The notes: a model not told the origin generated them from the letters alone. 64,000 nucleotides of DNA from Phalacrocorax aristotelis (GCF_949628215.1 NC_134276.1:30878226-30942225); one strand, 5' to 3'; shown: positions 1-15,374, numbered from the stretch's first letter. Numbers and translations: made by a program.

Positions 1-33
1 GCAGGACTGGTCACAGCATGCTCAGCTCACAGC

Positions 34-234
34 TTACAGGGCGACGGCTGCTGTAATCCAACAGCCGCTGCCTCTCTCTGCTGATAGATAAGGCTGAACA
101 GCGGGGTCAACGATATCTGGCCTCTGCGACAGCCACGGCTCCTGGATCACCACAGGCCCTGCTGTGAGATCCTTCTGCAGCTCTTCAGGGTCAACATTAG
201 GTCTGACTCCAACTGAATATTTTCCTTTTATCAT
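34..234 (-). other. Unrecognised ORF at the window edge
   Basis: A 66-codon open frame in a locally GC-richer patch, beginning MIKGKYSVGVRPNVDPEELQ. The same frame upstream stays protein-like (AGPPVPKWSEKV at about 245-282) but is cut by TGA TAA. I do not recognise the family. It could be a decayed retrocopy or transposon piece. The stops argue against a working exon. Confidence 0.2.
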
Positions 235-3200
235 CTGCAGTCTTTATCACTGCACTTTTTCAGACCATTTAGGAACAGGTGGACCAGCAAAGGTGCCAGT
301 ACAAAATTTTGTGAGGTGGCATTATTAAAACGGCTCATAAGTTGCTAAAATGTTCCTTATCCTGTAACCCTTTACTAATCTGCAAAGAATTTTAAGCAAC
401 TCAATACTTCATTTTCTTAACAGCCTTTGGTTATGGAGCTGTTTTAAAACTTTTGGGTCACCCTTCCCTGTGTATCTGTTCACTCCTTCAAATAACTAGC
501 AAAGCTTCAAGACAAGATTACCTTGTGCAAAAGCCAAGATGATGGTTGCCTATTACACCTATCCATGTTCATGTTAATTATATTCTTTATCACATTCACT
601 GGCATTTTGTCTGACATGGTAGTCAGACTTATGAGTCCATTAGTCCACAATCATCCCTAGAGCCCTTTTTAAAACTAGCGCCACATTTGTTACTTGCCAT
701 TCCTCTGTTATCAAGGCTAATTTAAGTGACAGATTATTACAGCACAGTTCATGGCTCACCAATTTCATTTCTGGATTTCTCTAGGACTACTGAACAAACA
801 AGGTACTATCTGGCAATCTGTTAATGTTTATTCAATCAAATTGGTAAAAAATCTATTATTGATATTTCAAACCTGAAATATCCCCTATAAAGAACGATTT
901 TTATGTGGGGATGCCCCTAATCTCCCTGTCATAAACCTTGCCAATGCGAAGAGTTCATCTGTTTCTTTCTACAATGGCTTTGTCTTTAAACATTCTCTTT
1001 ATCCACAATTATCTACTGAACTCACCTCCCTAGTTGCAAAATTTACACTTTTTTTTTAAAAAAAAGGGGGTTGGCTTTTAGGATTTTATCCTGCTGCATT
1101 TCAAAATCTTTTTGTTCTGCCTTATAATAGGTCTACATTTTACTTGCCAGAACTGTGCTCTTTTCTGCTTGGCTTGTTTGGATTTCACTTTTTGAAAAAC
1201 CTCTATTTATTTCTAGTAACTTCCTTTACTGTTCAGTTGTGTTGGACAATTCTCATTCAGTTGGGTTAGAATCACAAAGCCGAGTCCCTGTGTCTCTTTT
1301 AATATTTATTTAAACTGTATCTTCGTTTGTATGCAATTCTTTTTTAAACAGTACTGGACTTTTTAAATCTTTTTGTCTCCTACAAGAATGAGAAACTTGA
1401 GTATGATATATCACTACTGAATGGCTCTTCTATAGTCACTTCTTGCATGCTAATCTAGACTAAATCAGGGGCTGTCCCCGCCTCTTCTGGATTCTCTAGC
1501 TGGTTTGCTCAAAAAGTAGTTATTGATGATACCTAAAAATACAGCCTGTGCATGATGGCCTAATGTGGCCTAATGTTAAGTATATCCAGTCTATATATAG
1601 AAAACCAAGAACCCTTGTTATGATCAAGCTTTTGGGTTGTATAGCCCCTCCAGACTCCCACAGTATTCCACAGTCCCTTTCTCCATCCCATCAGCTAGTC
1701 AAAAGCTCTTACTAGAATTCTCCTATCCAGATATAGAACCATTTGTAATTATGTTTTGTGGCTTATTCTTCTAAAATTAACTTATTTGACTGTATTTTCT
1801 TTGGTATATACAGTGCCATTTGTCTGCATAGTCTGACCTACCATCTCTGTATCAGCTGGGCACTAAATATTCTATCATCTCTGTATAATCTATACATTTG
1901 ACATTTCAGTGCCCCTTTGAAAGACAGAAATGGTATATATGCAGACCCACTTCCAGAGAGAGGGTGACATACCTGGGGAATTCCTGATGGAATTCATGCT
2001 TACCGCTCTTCTGAAGAATCATTACCTTCAAGGCACAATGGAAACGGAGCACAAGATAGCAATGTACCAAGATACCAAATCAAAGCTAGCGCAGGTTCCT
2101 TCTCAACAGAGATCAGATGGCACTTGAAAAAAGACTGACGAACAGTACGGCTGGAACAACTGCTTGTGGTTATTCAAGATTTCTGTACCAAGAGATGCTG
2201 TGTCAGGAAGGGAATGCACTAAGGAGCAGAAGGACACTATGGTATAAAAAGTCCTTTAACCTTTTGTGCACACTGCAGAACTTTGTAATATTTGCATTTA
2301 CTTCCTTCTATGAGAGTCTGTTCTTACTGCTGTGGAGAGGAGAAGAGAAGGGTGCTTTCAGGACACAATGCCAGTAGCTATTGACTTGGCTTTGACAGTT
2401 GAGAAGGCCTCTGGGGCTAGCATTTTATCTGCTGGCTGCAACTCATTTCTTCGCTCCCTTTTGTGAGGCCTCTAGTTGGAGCACCTTCTTTCTGCATTAA
2501 ATATGATGTGACATTAGGCACAGCAGAATCCAACAGCTACACTGCAGTATCCAGTGGGTATTCATTATTATTTATTTGTATTACCATAAACCTTGGAAGC
2601 CCTCACTCTGGACCATTTCTCATTATGCTGGGCCATGAGTAAACACACAACAAAAAGTAGATGTGCTTGAATTCTACATGAAGAGACAACAGAGAAATTC
2701 CGGCAGAGTACAAATGCAATGACACAGTACTGCTGTGGTAAGCGTTGGCATTAATATACCTGCAGTATAACTGTTGTCTAGTTGGATTGTTTTAAGCTTC
2801 ACAGTACATAAAACTTTTAAGAAGATATTAAAAGGAAGATAGTGAACAGTTCTGTTTATGAAGAAGTCAACCAATACATGAGAGGCAGCTGAGGAGAAAA
2901 TATCCAGTGCGGTCTGAAAATTTAATGACCGAATGATGGAAGCTAGCATCATATGTTGATCAAAACCAGAGTCAACCTTTTGATACTGAAGGAGAGGTAT
3001 CAGGTAGAAGTAGTCTTGATGGGCCTTGAAAATAGACAGATAGCTTATCTTTATTGCTTTAAACTGAAGGAGGAAATTGAAAATACCAAAGGAGTAAGTG
3101 TGGAAACTGATATTTACAGTAGAGTAGCACTCTGACTAGATAATGAGCATGGCAAGACTGCATTTCTCAAGGCAAAAGAAGAAGATTCTCTAATAAAGAA

Positions 3201-6200
3201 ATGATCCATGGCAAACCTGGATTAAAACATAATCAACTGACAAAAGAAAGACCATCCTTAACGGGTTGGAAAAAGATTCCCAAAACTCAGATTTAGCCTA
3301 AATTTGACAACTTAAAACAAACAACATCATGATGGTTTCATTCATAGAGGATGCAGAGAGGTTTTGTGAGGGTCTCAACCTAAATATGAAAAAAACTACT
3401 AACAAAAGACCAATAGTTGTAACTGGAAATAAGCAACTGAGGGCACTATTCAAGAAAATTTTCATGCATTAGATCTGCTTAGGAGTGGAAGAGAAGATGG
3501 GAGGAGATACATGAAACACATAAACCATTGTTTTTCCTATAGATACTGTGAAACGAGAACATTCTTTCATGTCACATTTATGACTCACTACATCTATCTA
3601 CACTACCATGTTTTGACTTTCAAGGGTTGAAGAAAAACAATGTTCATGACATTATAATATGATGGGTGCTTCATTCAACATAAACAAAAACATGCTACAT
3701 CCAGCTTGAAGACAGGACAGTCATGATACAAGCCAAGCACAAACAGCAGCAGAGAAAAAGATCTCACAACTTAAACTTACAACAACTAACATGCTCAATG
3801 TTCAGGCGCATTCCTTTGCTCTTCCTTCTTTAGTGCACAGAACCAGCGCTATCACCTCAGTTTGCCGCTAAAGAAAACTTACTCTCTGTTGCTGTAGTTT
3901 GGTATTCCAGCTCTTGAAGTATTCCCAAGCCCAAACAATGTGTAGCTGTGTAGCAAATGCCTACTCCCTACATTCCACAACATCAACTCCTCTTGATACC
4001 TGCTTTCTCGCTGTTCTCCTAGTTCCAATCATTTATGGCACCACGGCATGGGTTAAACCAAAGAAACAATCAGATCAGGTACTCAACAATGGGGGTTAGC
4101 AGCGTGGGTACTGGAGAGCTCGTTACAGCAGGAGACAATTCAGAGTTCCTTTTCTTCCAAACAGTATTTGTAGCAGCACTACCACAGGCAGAACAGAGCT
4201 ATGCCCAACCTTATCTCCCTCAAAAGTACTGGGAAGTTGCCATCGCAGGAAGGAGAAGCAGTCACGCCTACATGATCTGACTCTCGGTGGCGACGAGTGA
4301 AGAAAGTGGGTGCATACGAAACATCCAGGGGATTCCTCATACTCCACTCACTTCCCTCCCTCTTCTCCTCTGAAACTAGATCTATTCTGAGGCACAAAAG
4401 TAGTGGATTGATAAAAGTTGAGGATTTTTTTTCAATCACCCGGTCTCCCTCTCCTTTTCTTTCTTTTACCCAACTTAGTGCAAATAAGAATAAATATGGC
4501 CAATAGGATTAAAAGGTGAAAACAGTAAGCCATTGAATCTAAACATTTTAAAAACAAAATATGCCGACCAAGATTTTTTTATGCAAAGTGGAACATCCAG
4601 TGTGCTCAAAGATTGATTTAATTTCACTTTATATGGCAAAACCTGAAAAGAATCATTAAGTTTTTAAACTAAAACTTTGCAAATTCCCATCCTGTAAGGA
4701 ACATAATTAAATTGTGTTTTGAACTCTGTTGAAGATGATACATTTCAAAATCATTAAGTTCTGTGTTTGAAAAAGAAATTATGGCTTCTGCTTAGCACTA
4801 ATTGTGGTTTAGCATACGTAACCCACTGCCCTTTGTTCTCAGTTGTAACTGTCCCAATTCCCAATTTACACAGGTAATTCACAAATAGCCACTGAATCTT
4901 CTTCAAAGCCCATATACTTTCCTCCAACAGAAAAAAAACCTTAGAGAAAAACACTTACTGAAAGTTTTAAACTTAAATCTATCATATATGCAGTGCAATG
5001 AGAAATACCAGTAGCTATGCATTTAGTTCTCCTTTCAGGCATATTTTTGTCATCCATTTTCTGGCTCTTGGTTTTGTTTGTTTTGTTTTTTTTGTTTTTT
5101 CTTAATTGGAGTCTCTAGTCTGCTTTTGATCTCAGTTTATGATTTCTTCTTTAGTCTTGCTCTTTCTTCAGATTACTGTCATTTCATGCTGCCTGTGTGC
5201 CAAGCAAAAAAAAAAATCCTTTCCTCCTTAACCTTTACTCACCAATTATCATCTATGTCCTTGCTCCACGGGAAAGAATCTCTAATTGTCCTTACATCCA
5301 GCTCCTCTAGACCTTTACAGACCCTTAATAATTCTTCACAAATTCAGTAACATTTACAGTTCTTCCATTTTTCAGATACTAAGACCCCATTGAAAACATG
5401 CTGGTATTTGAATAGCAGAAAGGAAACCCGGCACCATAAAAAAGGGCATGGAGTTTATAATACCCTTTTTGTTTTACAGGGAAAACACCTACAGGTAGTT
5501 TTTGCTCATTTGTATATAAAAACAGGAGTCACAGCAATGACTGTACCCATAGCTACAGGAAAAGAACTTCCTCCTTAATCCAAGCGTAGATATTTATAGT
5601 TATTTTGGGTGAATCCACTGACATACGATATGGGTAATTACAATTGATTAAGCACAAAGTACTTAGGTAAAATAACCTATGTAGTTCCTGCCTAAGACTG
5701 TAGCTAATCAGCATGCATGATCAAATCCACTCATAATGCCAGCTCAGTTTAGTTTAATTTAACCAAGTTACATTGACACAAGAATTAAGTGTATATTTAT
5801 TAACATTCCAACGTTCAACTCAGCAAGACAATTATGTTAGGAAATCAGTTTGCAATATCTACACAAATATTGGTGGCATAAACAGTTTTTATAGATCTAT
5901 AAATTTCAGAAAGTTTGTGGGTGAAAATACAGAGCAATTCAGAGACACACTATTCTGAAAATAAAGAAAACAAACAAATTAAAACTCCCTACCTAATAGC
6001 AGTACGGAAGGGCTCCAGGTTCACATGGTGAATTGCCCAAGAATAACGAAATCCTTAATGGATATATTGTATATATTTTCTAAAAAGAACTGAAGTCAGC
6101 TGACGTAAGTCAAACCTCTTGAGTCACGGTTTTATCATTATTAGTTTGTCAACATCAGTAAAGACTAACTATTGAAAAAAATCAATCATTTCAATGTACT

Positions 6201-6203
6201 TAC
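235..6203. other. AT-rich DNA without recognised genes
   Basis: Only short ORFs typical of random AT-rich sequence are present. Overlapping short ORFs at 3.9-4.5 kb occur on both strands and show no family signature. Isolated minus-strand donors occur near 3881 and 4957 without clear partners. Confidence 0.6.
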
Positions 6204-6285
6204 AGCTGAATTTTCTCATCATGTGAGCAACTATCCACAAAGCCTCAGTGCCATTAAGAAGTTTTGAGGAATATATTATTTGGTA
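6204..6285 (-). ncRNA. Candidate minus-strand exon
   Basis: The acceptor ATGTTTTTTTGGCAG and donor AGCT|GTAAGTAC enclose 82 bases. This is the best-formed pair on the minus strand left of the island. Confidence 0.36.
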
Positions 6286-9200
6286 CTGCCAAAAAAACAT
6301 AATTAAAAGAATGCATGTAAATTATATTAATTTTCTAATTAGAAATGTTTTATGATTATTTCATGTCTAAAGTACATGTGGGGGAAAAGCAGGACTTACA
6401 TTATCCCAAAAGGCAGGTTCCAGCACAATCAATGATACACTGACAGAATTCACAGTAAGGAGTCACAGTAGGGTCCTGATCTTGCAACTGAACTTTCACA
6501 AAAAGAACCCTGCACTACTGCAGAATCTCCTTAATTTCAATAGGGCCCTACCCACACATAATCAATTACAGAGTCCGCCTATGTGGGAGTAACAACAGCG
6601 AGACCAGGACCTGTTCCTCCACACACCTGCAAAAATATCAGGATGAAAAAAAAAAAAAAATTAGTAACATGCAGCAAAACCTATTGATAGCCTGTTTTAT
6701 TACAGCATTTAGCACATAATAAAGGAGTTCCATACGTCTTTAAGCTGCAAATTATTTATAGGAATTTTTAGCTCCTTCTTTAAAGAATGCTGGCTTAAAA
6801 CTGCTTATGGATTTTACATGTAGTGACAGCACCTTACAGGAGCTTTCACTGATATGTATTTGAAATATAAATTTTTAATTATTATTTCCTAAAATTGAAT
6901 TATCCTAGTTTCTTTGGTCTATATTGCAACTAATTTTTTAGTGCTTAAGCCTTCTTAAAATCTGTCCCACAACACCCATTTTGGGGACACAGCATAGGCC
7001 TGTGAATTTATTGAGGTCTTCATGATCATGAAAGTATCTGACCACATGTAGCAGCATGCAAGACCAAGGTCTTCAAAAATATACGATAAAAAGTGGTTTA
7101 GTATTACTCATTTTAAATTAAAAAGTGTCATCTTCTTTAAACAAAAAAAAATAATTATTTGCTAAGGTAAGCTCTTAATGAACACCATTTAAAACCCAGG
7201 AAGCACACAACATGATGTTAAGCAAGAATATACCACCACTTTGCTGTTCACACAAAACTTAACTTCACGATTTGACCTTACTGTTCTTATTAAAAACAGA
7301 TCTATGTTGATCTTTAAAAGGAAAATATTATAAATTACAATCTTTTTATATATTATAAACCATTTAAAAACAGGTTAGCCATAGGTTCCATGAAATAATA
7401 TTGAACTGGTGACACTGTGCAAGAGCACTGGTGATAAAGGTTATAAGAGCAACCACTAGATCCTAGAAATATGCAGAAGACATTTCTTCATTCCTTTAAT
7501 ACAGATAGCATTAGGGAAACAATGATATTTCTCTAAAAAAAAAGCTTGGACCAAATGAAAGGATTTGAGAATCTAACAGAAGAACTAAAAGTTCCATATA
7601 AATGGAATGCAGTCTTTTTTTTTTTTTTAATGACCAGTTGTTCTCTTACTGGCTTTGATTTCATGAAAAAACAGACATGAAAATAGGCAGAAAATGGAGA
7701 AAAGTATCACAGTTTTTCATTCCTTGCTGCCAGGTTGACGTTTTTCTACTGGGCAGGAGGACAAACAAAAAATTTAAAATACACATTTCAGACGTTATGA
7801 CAAATTTCAAGGCAGTTGTCTTACAATATTGAATTGGAAGTGTTCCTTCTCATGTTACTGCTTTTAAATTTTATGTTTCATATGCATGACTCTTAGGCTT
7901 CTGTTATTCTGAGAAATTCAACTGTTTCTAAAGAACAGTGCTACAATGCTAAGTTCTGTTTAAAAACTGTTATATCTTGACCCATGTCTAACATCACGCA
8001 GAAAATTTAGAAATATCAGACATCTGCCAAGTTAGTGCTGCCTACCTGAGCCTACAAAGTGAGTGAACCAGTACCTCTGGCAAGGGTAATCTGCCCGTTT
8101 CTCACTGACTGAGAAGAATGGACAGGCCATACCTTTCAGGACAATCATGTCGCCCGTAATCATGCAGCTATAGATTTAGCATTTCCCAAGATGCAATGCA
8201 AGGTGGTAACTTGATGCAGCCAGATCCTAATATTGTCTTCTGTCCCTGTGCCTAGCTCCACATCCTTCTTCACAAAGGAAGTGAATTGGAATACCATGCA
8301 TGTTTCCTGCACTGCTCCAAGAGTGTAGGTTGTAAGGATGGGTCAGGGACGCATGGCTGCAGTCTAAATCACAGTCAGTTTCTGGGGAAAGCTGAAACCA
8401 CAGTTTTACAATTTTGACAGCCTAAGGAATAGCTCAGAGCTGACATCCAAACAGTCAAAGAAATGAAATACTGAAGCTGTCTCAACAGTTCCCTTCTCTG
8501 ACGTGGACAAGAAAAACATGCATCTAATCCAGGTATAGAAACTACCATAAAATGGAATGATTCACAAGTGGTTTGGGAGACTAGAAGGCCCTGGCAAAAA
8601 CAAGGTTTTTTTCATGACTAGCAGAAGTAATGAAGTCTAGTTACCGATCAGCGTGCTTGTACATGCGACCAACACACTTGTGCAGTAATCCCAGGCTGAC
8701 ACTACCCTGGCTGGTTTCCCATTCCCCTCTAAACAGATTTCCCCAAAATTCCTGCAGAAAACACTAGCTTCTGACTTCTAGGAGAATAAGATGCAGCTCA
8801 CATTGTAGCTAGATCTGAGCTACACACGTGGTGACTGGCCAACCAACCAAGTATGCTGACTGGCAAGTCAACAGGTTGAACAGAACAGAAAATTTCTGAG
8901 TCCATGCTGCAGCTTCTTCTACCTCGGGGGCACTAATTTGAGTCCCTTCTCTATCCCCAGCTGCTAAGTTTCACTCAAATTATAGAAACTTGACTTTGTG
9001 ACCTCCATCTCTGTATCACATGCTGTTGAAATTAAGTGGTGGATTCAAAAGTTATTAGGAGACAACACAATCCTATATATCTTGTTTTGTTCAGAAACTG
9101 GGCGTGAAAACACTGCAGCATAATCACTGTGAAAATAACTAACGAATTTTATGTCACTTATTGTTTTCATTCAGGAGTTACACCACAAACTCAGCTATAA

Positions 9201-9374
9201 CAGAACACAGATTTTCTACGTGGTGATAGCATAAATTAATCCAGAGAATGCAGAAACTGTTTCCATAGAACTGGGTTTGTTTTGCCACTGCGGTCAGGGC
9301 CCTAAATATATGTCACTTCATAAAGGTGAAAATCTAACAGAAGTAAGATTTTATATATTTTTTTTTTAACTTAC

Positions 9375-9439
9375 CAAGACTGTAGTTGACTGCCCTTCAT
9401 GGAGATGCCTGCTTCTCTTGCAATTCCATGCTGTCTCTC
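9375..9439 (-). ncRNA. Candidate minus-strand exon
   Basis: The acceptor CTTCTCTTAAGCCTTAG and strong donor CTTG|GTAAGTTA enclose 65 bases. Confidence 0.32.
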
Positions 9440-12400
9440 CTAAGGCTTAAGAGAAGTTCAGTGATACTTAGCTCAATAAAAGAACAGTGACATTAAGTCT
9501 AGTGAATCCACTCACTACACCCAGACTTTTCTTTTGTAGGGTTTTGTTGGGTTTTCCTTTTTGGGTTTGGTGGTGGCGTTTTTTTGGTTTTTTTTAGAAT
9601 AAGCATTGTGATTTTTAAAGGATCACCATAAAATCCTGATCCTACTGCATGGATCCAGATCCTGATATCCCAATTTAGGGAATGATTTCTAATAATATGC
9701 AAGTCCTAATTCCCTTTTTTATGAATGGCACCCACAGTGCTCTGCTTACCCTGTCTATTGATCTAGCACTAATTTTTAACTTGTGTGTTTCTCACAAAAA
9801 GGCAAAGTTGAAATCAGAAGGTTTTATTTGTTGCTGGGTTCCAGAAACTGATGACAGAAGGAGAGAAACTGAAAAAGTATAATGACCCCACCAAAACTCC
9901 AGTAAGAATAAGGGAGACAAATAGTCAGTGTGGAAAAGTTAATAGAAAACTAAACTTTAGAGGAAAAGGCTAGCAGAAAACAATGGGTATAAGAAGAGTC
10001 AGAGAAGTGAAAGTGATTTAACAAAAAAGGGGATGGAAAAAAGGAACAAAATTATCTTCTTAGCAGAGAAATGAGAATGGGCTTTTCAAAACTGTTTGAC
10101 ATGGCCTACCTCTCTTCTGCTGAAGTAAAAGAGTTACATCAGTTCCAAAAATGCTTTAGGAAAACCTTTAAGCCACTTAACTTGAACCATTTAACTTTAA
10201 GCATAAGGAGTATCTAAACTCTGCTCAGCTGAAGTGCTTAAATTTGAAAATAAATTTAAGTAATCTTGTAACCATTCACTATGTCTGTAGTATTGAGCAT
10301 GCATTCAAATCTGAGCCCCAACTCCTTACTCTGCTAACATGCAGACTCACAACTGGGCACTGGTCTGAATCCAGCCTATTGGTCATCAGATAGGCAAAGT
10401 CAAATACAGGACACAAGGGACTAATGTGGATTCAAACTCTCCTCTCAAAAGCCACACTCATGCGAGTATTGTGACTTAAGTAAAAGATTAATTGTTTGAT
10501 GAAGCAGAATGTAAATAAGTGCTTAAAGTTAATTCAAGAATCAGGCTTCAAAAAGAAAACTAAAGAAAAAGTGGCTGAGAAAGAAAAACGAAACAGATTG
10601 TTGAATCTGTATTAAAAATAAATGACCTCTGGGTTATGTCTCAATGCACTCTGCCTGAAAACTACTACTTCTTTCTGGCTTAAGTATTAAATCTTATTTT
10701 TAATACACGAAATGGTAAATAACCCTGGCAAAGGTTAAATTAGTTCAATAGTTGATAACAGTACTAAAGTAACTCTTAACAGAGGGTGCAGTTCAGTTAT
10801 TGGTATAAAGGCCTCACCATCTCACCTGCCTATTTAAACATACTTGCATTTCCAAACCCAATTTGGTAAATAGCTGGGAGAGGGTTAATATCCCATATTC
10901 CAATCTCTATGGTAACAACCATAGAGATACGAGAAAATGTGGAAATCATAAGGCGCTAGTAGGGTTCTGTCCCTTTTACTCCTTACTCTACAATACAGTT
11001 ACTAAAGGAAAACAGAAATTGAGCCACTTCTTGAGATACCAAAAAAGGCCTGGGGCATCTCCCACATTCCTGTGAACTCCTGATCATTGTCACTCCTGAA
11101 TTATGGATAATTCTGTGCACCACTATTCTCAGCTGTCAGCTATCTAAAGGACCAGGAAGCCAATATCAACATTCAACAACTATATTCTTACACACACAAC
11201 CCCCTGCTACCAATATTCTATCCTTTATCTATAGCTGTAAGAAAGGGAACTCACTGTTTTTAAGATCCATGCTTAAAAAATCCATACATATAAGAATCAT
11301 TACTTAGTGAAGGTAGGGCACTAGAGTAAGATTAAAGACCCGATTAAGACAGTGAGTTAGAGACAGTATCAGTTCCTCTATAGATTGTCACCTTTTCATA
11401 AAATGGTTAAACAAAATACTGTTCTGTTCTTCTCAGGAGAATTATGAGAATTACTAAAATTTTATAAATGTTTTGAAGCTCAGATTTCAAAATTTCCCAG
11501 AAATTGGGAAACTAGAGAAGCAAATGAACAACTTGAATCAAGCTGTCTTAAAAGAAAGAAATTGAACAGCATAAGAGCAAACAAATTAGTACTAGCTAAA
11601 GCATTTCCAGATCCCTCAGTCCTGCATTCATTTCAGTAGCATTTCATCTGAATGCAGGCATATGTATCAGCAAAGTTTAAGCTTCAATCTTTGAAACAAT
11701 TCCACTTATCTGAACTTCACTCCAAGTAGCACTACCGATAAAACTACTCATGTGAATGTAGTTAAGCACATGCACAGCACTAAGGCTAAAGCAACTAATA
11801 AAGAAATTAGCTAATGAATTCAGTGTATCACTAACAATTATTTTTAAAAAGTTAAGGACAGCTAAGAAGATAGCAAAGCTTGAGAAATTAACAGCTGAAA
11901 TAGTGGGGGAGCGGGAGAAATTATGTTATAGTCCCAGCAGTTACCCTACAAAAAAAATCTAACTTCCATACCTATTAAATAACAGAATTGATGCTGGGAA
12001 GAAAAAAAATAATAGAGCATCCCCTCAATAACTTAATAGTCACAACTACCACACTAGTTTCTCACCATTTGATGAGTCCTCTTCAGTTCAAGGCTGAAGC
12101 TCATGGGTGCTGTGGAGAAGATCACTTGGCAACTGCTCTGCTGTAATTAATCCATGAATAAAGAATGGGCTTCAGTTTCCACAGATACCAAGCCAGCGCT
12201 TTTTCACAACCATTAAATCCATAAAAACATTAAAACATCTGAAGTTACAGTTAGACCATTTTAGCAAAACTTTAACACAGAACCTAAGTTTAATAACAAA
12301 TCTTTCTTAAATCCTCAGGTTCATTATTCTGATTCAGGCCTACAGCTGTGTTAGAGTCAGTATGATAAGATCTGAATGAAATACAGTAAATCCAGCCTTC

Positions 12401-13149
12401 TGACTACACCATTAGTCTTTATGCTACCTTGAGCATTTTAGAGGCTAAAAAAAAATTAAATTGAAAGTTGGCTATTGAAAAATCAGGAGGTAGTCTACAG
12501 TAAAAAAAAAAAAACGCTAGGTTTGTTTTTCATCTGGAAGTTTATAGGAAATCTAATAAAGTATATGCAAGTCCTAAGCCAGCACATACTTCTTGCAGTC
12601 CTTACTGCCTACAGAAGCATCCTTAGATCAAGTCTGTACCGGCAAATTCCAAACTCTGCTTTCACTGTACAATAGTAAATGCTGTCCACTTCAGCTCTTT
12701 CTAGATTACAACCTCTATCATTGATAGCGGACTGAAATTGCAAAAGTAATGAATTCCAAATCCTATATTTGTCAGGGTAAATCAGAGACTGAATGGCTAC
12801 AGAGGGAAGGAGAAAACTCATACATGAAAGAGGATGTTCAGCTGTACTTACTACGTTATTAAACTGAAACTTTAAACTTCAACTGATATCAAACTTACAG
12901 AAGAGGCCTGAAAAGAGGCTTAGATGAATCTATAACAGGGGTCTAGAAGGCTGGACGAGCATAAGGGGCAAGGCAGGGCTCAGAATAGAAAAACAAGTAG
13001 AAAAAATTCTGGAATTCCCTCTGGCTGCATGTCCAATGCCATACAAACAAAAAATACCAAAATAATATGCGGGTGTGCAATTGTTGAAAAGATTATTTTA
13101 ATTACTACATGCGGGTGTATCTTGGTGCCCTCCAACTGGTCTAACTTAC

Positions 13150-13212
13150 CGAGGAACTGGACCAGATGAAGGTAATGGAATAACATGCAAGTACCCAGGG
13201 AAGCCAAAGAAC
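13150..13212 (-). ncRNA. Candidate minus-strand exon
   Basis: The acceptor GCTTTTTAGTTAG and strong donor CTCG|GTAAGTTA enclose 63 bases. Confidence 0.3.
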
Positions 13213-15374
13213 CTAACTAAAAAGCTACACGGTAATGACACAATGCCAGTTCTCATTACAACAAATTCCTCTAATCCTCATAGTTGTAAAATAAATCTTA
13301 GAAACACATAGCAAGGTAATTTGTACAGTAATGTGTGCCTGAGTCAGAAGACAGCCTCCAGCTTTCTAATCATACCTGACTAGCTATGAGCTTCTGTGCC
13401 ATTTTGGCAGATAAGTACCTTGCTTCGGTTTTGCCACCTCTCAACTGGACCTAGGCAATTCCATGTAGCCAAGCACAAAGTCTGCTGCATATAGGAAACT
13501 CCAACTACAGGAAGCTAGGGGGATGTCATGTCAGCAATGTGGGTTATTGTAAGTCCCTCTCTTCCACTCTATACTGATTTTCCTAGAATGTTAAATTACA
13601 GATCCAGGGTCTCAAGACCCTCCAGGGCCTAATTCCAGGATTCCTAAATAAATGCCTACTAGGTCTCTAAACTGGATCCAGTTGTCAACAGTTTCCCTCT
13701 TCTGACATAAGAGAACTTGCGCAACAAGGGGGAAAAAGCTGTCATTTCTAGAGACAGACCTTTCTCTGGGCTAGAGCAAGTCTATAGAATTAATGTCCCT
13801 AGGAGCTAAGGGCCATCAGAACCCTAACTGCATTTTGCTTGAAGAACAAACCACATGACTTTGACCTTGCCTCACTAACATAAATACATAACACGTATAT
13901 GGAAGAAAAGACAGATAAAATAAACGGAAAACATTCAACTGCACATGCTCCTTACCCTGGCAACAGAAGAACAGATAATATGACAAATGCTGGTCATGTC
14001 ACTTATTACAGTATGAGGAGATTCTCTGACAATATAATGACACACTCTGAAGAGAAGAATCTGTAACAGAGGGCAGGCACTACTAGAAGGTGTTCAGGTA
14101 GTGCTGTAATGAGAACTATACGAGGAAAGGAGTCCATTACAGAAACTGCAGCTTAACCTCATATTTGCAGATAAGACTTCCACCAATCTGATGAGCCCAA
14201 GTTGTTTGGAATGGAAATCTGATCTAAAGAATTGACACCACTTTTGGTGAGGCTCAAAATCCCTTTTTCTCCCTTCTGTCCTCAGCTGTGTTCCTGCTGT
14301 GGCTTTTTGGCTTCACTAGTCACTGAGGAAACAAACTGATGATCCTCTCTCTCCCAGATGCTACAGCCAGAGAATGCAATACCCACCTCATATTACACGG
14401 ATTTTTAGACTACAGCAATTGCCTTTCTTGCTTGTTCTGATAATCAGTTAAATATTTACCCATTCTGATCCTTAAATTATTGTAATTGTGCATTATTTAT
14501 CTTAAAAGAGATATGGATGGAAGATGTAAATCAAGACTATTACATTAGGCTGATGTTTCGTGCAGTCCTAAGTAATACTGAGAATGATTGTGTAATACCA
14601 CTATTAGCTTCTTAAGTCCCAAATACAAGAGCATAATAATGAAGAGAACTACTCAGTGTGCTTACACATAATAATATGCATTTCAGTCTGTACAGGATCG
14701 GGGCCTATATGCATTAAGTATGGAATCCGAGAATAAGTATTAGATATTAGGGGGTGTAAAAATTTCACTTTCATTAAAAATCTTAATGAAACCTTAGGAA
14801 TAGCATCTGAAAGGACAATGGCATGATTCATGTAAGAGAATATCATGTCTTGTTAAACTGAATGACATCTTCTGTATCTTATTCTTATATTACGGCTGGA
14901 AAAATGGGTGAAAAATAATAACTACAATTATTTTAGGGCAAACCTATACATAACCTAAATACAGAGAAGTGGTATCAGCAATACAATAATTTTATATTTT
15001 TCTTTACTGTTTTCGTTGCTATTTCTACTGCAAAGCTCTCTTTTCACAGGCACATAACATTCAGAAAAAAATTAGACGACATTTACTAATCATTCTTTTC
15101 AGTTGGAAGGCACACTTTTTGAAAATTTTGCTCATGGTAATTTAAAAAAAAAATAAGAGCAAAAATGTAAATGTACTCCAAATAATTTATATTTCCTCCT
15201 TTTTAATAGACAAGGTTTCGAACCTTTACGAACTGAAGTTTTTTTCATCTGGCTAATTTTCACTGAGAACTTAGTTAAAAAAATTAGGAATCAGTTTCTT
15301 CAGCAATACCAAACTTCAAATCCGAGGAAAATATAACAGCATAAATGTGTAATATTAGTTATGTGATTACTTAC

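Larger units (their letters stand above)
6286..15374. other. AT-rich DNA, probable intron
   Basis: No protein-coding gene is visible. Apart from the minus-strand candidate exons listed, it contains A and T runs (for example about 6648 and 7617) and decayed pieces resembling an old sauropsid repeat near 6474 and 11730. Confidence 0.6.

Noticed and set aside
3899..4506. Cluster of short ORFs on both strands
   Set aside because: They overlap in several frames without family similarity, and no paired splice signals support an exon.
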